Source: Myxococcales bacterium
GTDB taxonomy: Bacteria > Myxococcota_A > Polyangia > Palsa-1104 > JAEUJZ01
Direction: 5' to 3'
Assembly: GCA_016794465.1 (NCBI GenBank)
Contig: JAEUKA010000051.1
Span: forward strand, 46,409-110,408
DNA: 64,000 bases
How positions within the stretch are numbered: the first letter of the stretch is position 1; the number at the start of each line of letters is the position of its first letter. Positions 63,441 to 64,000 of the stretch are shown here, piece after piece. The translations under genes were made by a program, and so were the position numbers. Under the pieces are notes generated by a model. The model had not been told where the DNA came from and ran no database searches. It worked only from the letters and a program-made list of their open reading frames with translations.

Positions 63441-64000
63441 TGGCCGGCCTCGATCGCGGTGTCGAGCGCCTCGGTCTGCGCCTCCAGGCTGTCGATCTCG
63501 GCGTTGAACGTCGGCATCTCCAGCCCGTAGTCGGTCATCTGCAGCGCGCTCACCACGCTGTGGGTGCGGTCTTTGCTTAGCATCAGCCCATAGCCGCTCA
63601 CTTCGTCAGGCAGCAGGTAGTCCGTCTCTTTGAGCTTGAACTTTCTCTGCAGGGCTCGCCGCTTGGCCACTGGCAGCGCGCCCAGCTTCACCAAGTTGTT
63701 GAGCTGATGACAGAACAAGTCGCCATGGGTGGTCAGCACCACACGCACGCCTTTGCGAATCAGCCGCGCAATCACCACCGCCAGCATCCGCTGCACCTTG
63801 GGATGCAGGTGCGCTTCGGGCTCTTCAATCACCAGAAAGGGCAGCTTTTCAGAGTGTTTCAGCACCAAGACAATCGGCGCAAGCTCACTCACCACGGTCG
63901 AGACAATCGACATAGGCAGCGCGACCGAGGCGCCCTTCATTCGATATTCGTATTGGTTGAAGCCAGCCCGCGAGTGCTTGACGATCTCGCCCCCCAGCGC
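63437..64000 (-). CDS. OLD/SMC-like AAA ATPase, C-terminal part (runs off right edge)
   Basis: The frame is open to the right edge, so the N-terminus with Walker A is outside the window. The visible 187 residues contain a signature-like stretch (MSIVSTVVSELAPIVLVLKH), a Walker B of the ABC/SMC type (LPFLVIEEPEAHLHPKVQ) and the H-loop-like VVLTTHGDLFCHQ. These are typical of AAA_15/AAA_21 ATPases found in OLD-type nucleases and several phage-defence systems. The C-terminal about 80 residues are not recognised. It is coupled to the downstream nuclease-like gene. Confidence 0.78.
   Translation of the reverse strand, partial: ALGGEIVKHSRAGFNQYEYRMKGASVALPMSIVSTVVSELAPIVLVLKHSEKLPFLVIEEPEAHLHPKVQRMLAVVIARLIRKGVRVVLTTHGDLFCHQLNNLVKLGALPVAKRRALQRKFKLKETDYLLPDEVSGYGLMLSKDRTHSVVSALQMTDYGLEMPTFNAEIDSLEAQTEALDTAIEAGQ

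Noticed and set aside
1..64000. tRNA, rRNA, transposase, integrase or prophage genes
   Set aside because: I looked for them while reading the gaps and genes and recognised none; a tRNA scan would be needed to exclude a tRNA fully.

Overview
The window is about 65% GC and densely coded, and looks like chromosome from a myxobacterium-type organism (Myxococcota or a close deltaproteobacterial relative). This is an inference from several features. Two large secreted proteins end in a Cys motif, a hydrophobic stretch and an Arg cluster, as in MYXO-CTERM sorting signals. There is an AgmX/PglI-type C-terminal domain in a lipoprotein, an FHA protein, a Hanks-type Ser/Thr kinase, many lipoproteins of unknown function, and an oxidosqualene-cyclase-type triterpene cyclase. 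No rRNA, tRNA, insertion sequence, integrase or CRISPR array was recognised.

Layout. 1-4.0 kb (minus): a coupled set of a lone helicase RecA-like domain, gshA and rtcB. 4.1-15.4 kb (plus): glycosyltransferase, lipoprotein, xseB, FHA/TPR membrane protein, amino-acid permease, queA and tgt (queuosine tRNA modification), then a 41-bp tandem-repeat array, a lysine 2,3-aminomutase-family radical SAM enzyme and a coupled methyltransferase. 15.5-23.2 kb (minus): a giant choice-of-anchor-D surface protein, a membrane-anchored GH31 glycosidase related to sulfoquinovosidases, and a DCTAE-type triterpene cyclase. 23.4-29.8 kb: a fused M16 pseudo-peptidase, lipoproteins, two zinc-ribbon proteins and a Tat-exported Cys-repeat protein.

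29.8-38.2 kb (minus) is a tight eight-gene envelope-stress-like operon: a coiled-coil protein, PspA/IM30 (the bacterial ESCRT-III relative), a solute-binding protein fused to an OmpA peptidoglycan-binding domain, an ABC permease and ATPase, a membrane coiled-coil protein, a two-domain AAA+ ATPase whose first domain looks degenerate, and a TerB-like protein. I infer that the AAA+ protein remodels PspA assemblies while the transporter-like part senses or bridges the envelope. 38.3-52.3 kb holds a secreted protein, a catalytic/non-catalytic M16 pair, a PGRP-type amidase with a TolB-like propeller, a lipoprotein, a Ser/Thr kinase, glyA, a HEAT/TPR-like membrane protein and a VWA surface protein.

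52.5-58.2 kb contains what I consider the most novel locus. Four neighbouring genes share an N-terminal 'ERLNR' helical motif. Three of them also share a roughly 120-residue C-terminal domain behind a coiled coil. Individual members add a lamin-tail domain, a DUF642-like domain or a transmembrane anchor, and none has an obvious signal peptide. 58.4-62.5 kb (minus) is a four-gene set: secreted lipase-like protein, membrane-anchored protein, DUF4384-like lipoprotein and UbiB/ABC1 kinase. A second tandem array (42/43-bp units) follows, and the right edge holds a two-gene ATPase plus nuclease-like pair that may be a defence system, cut by the window end.
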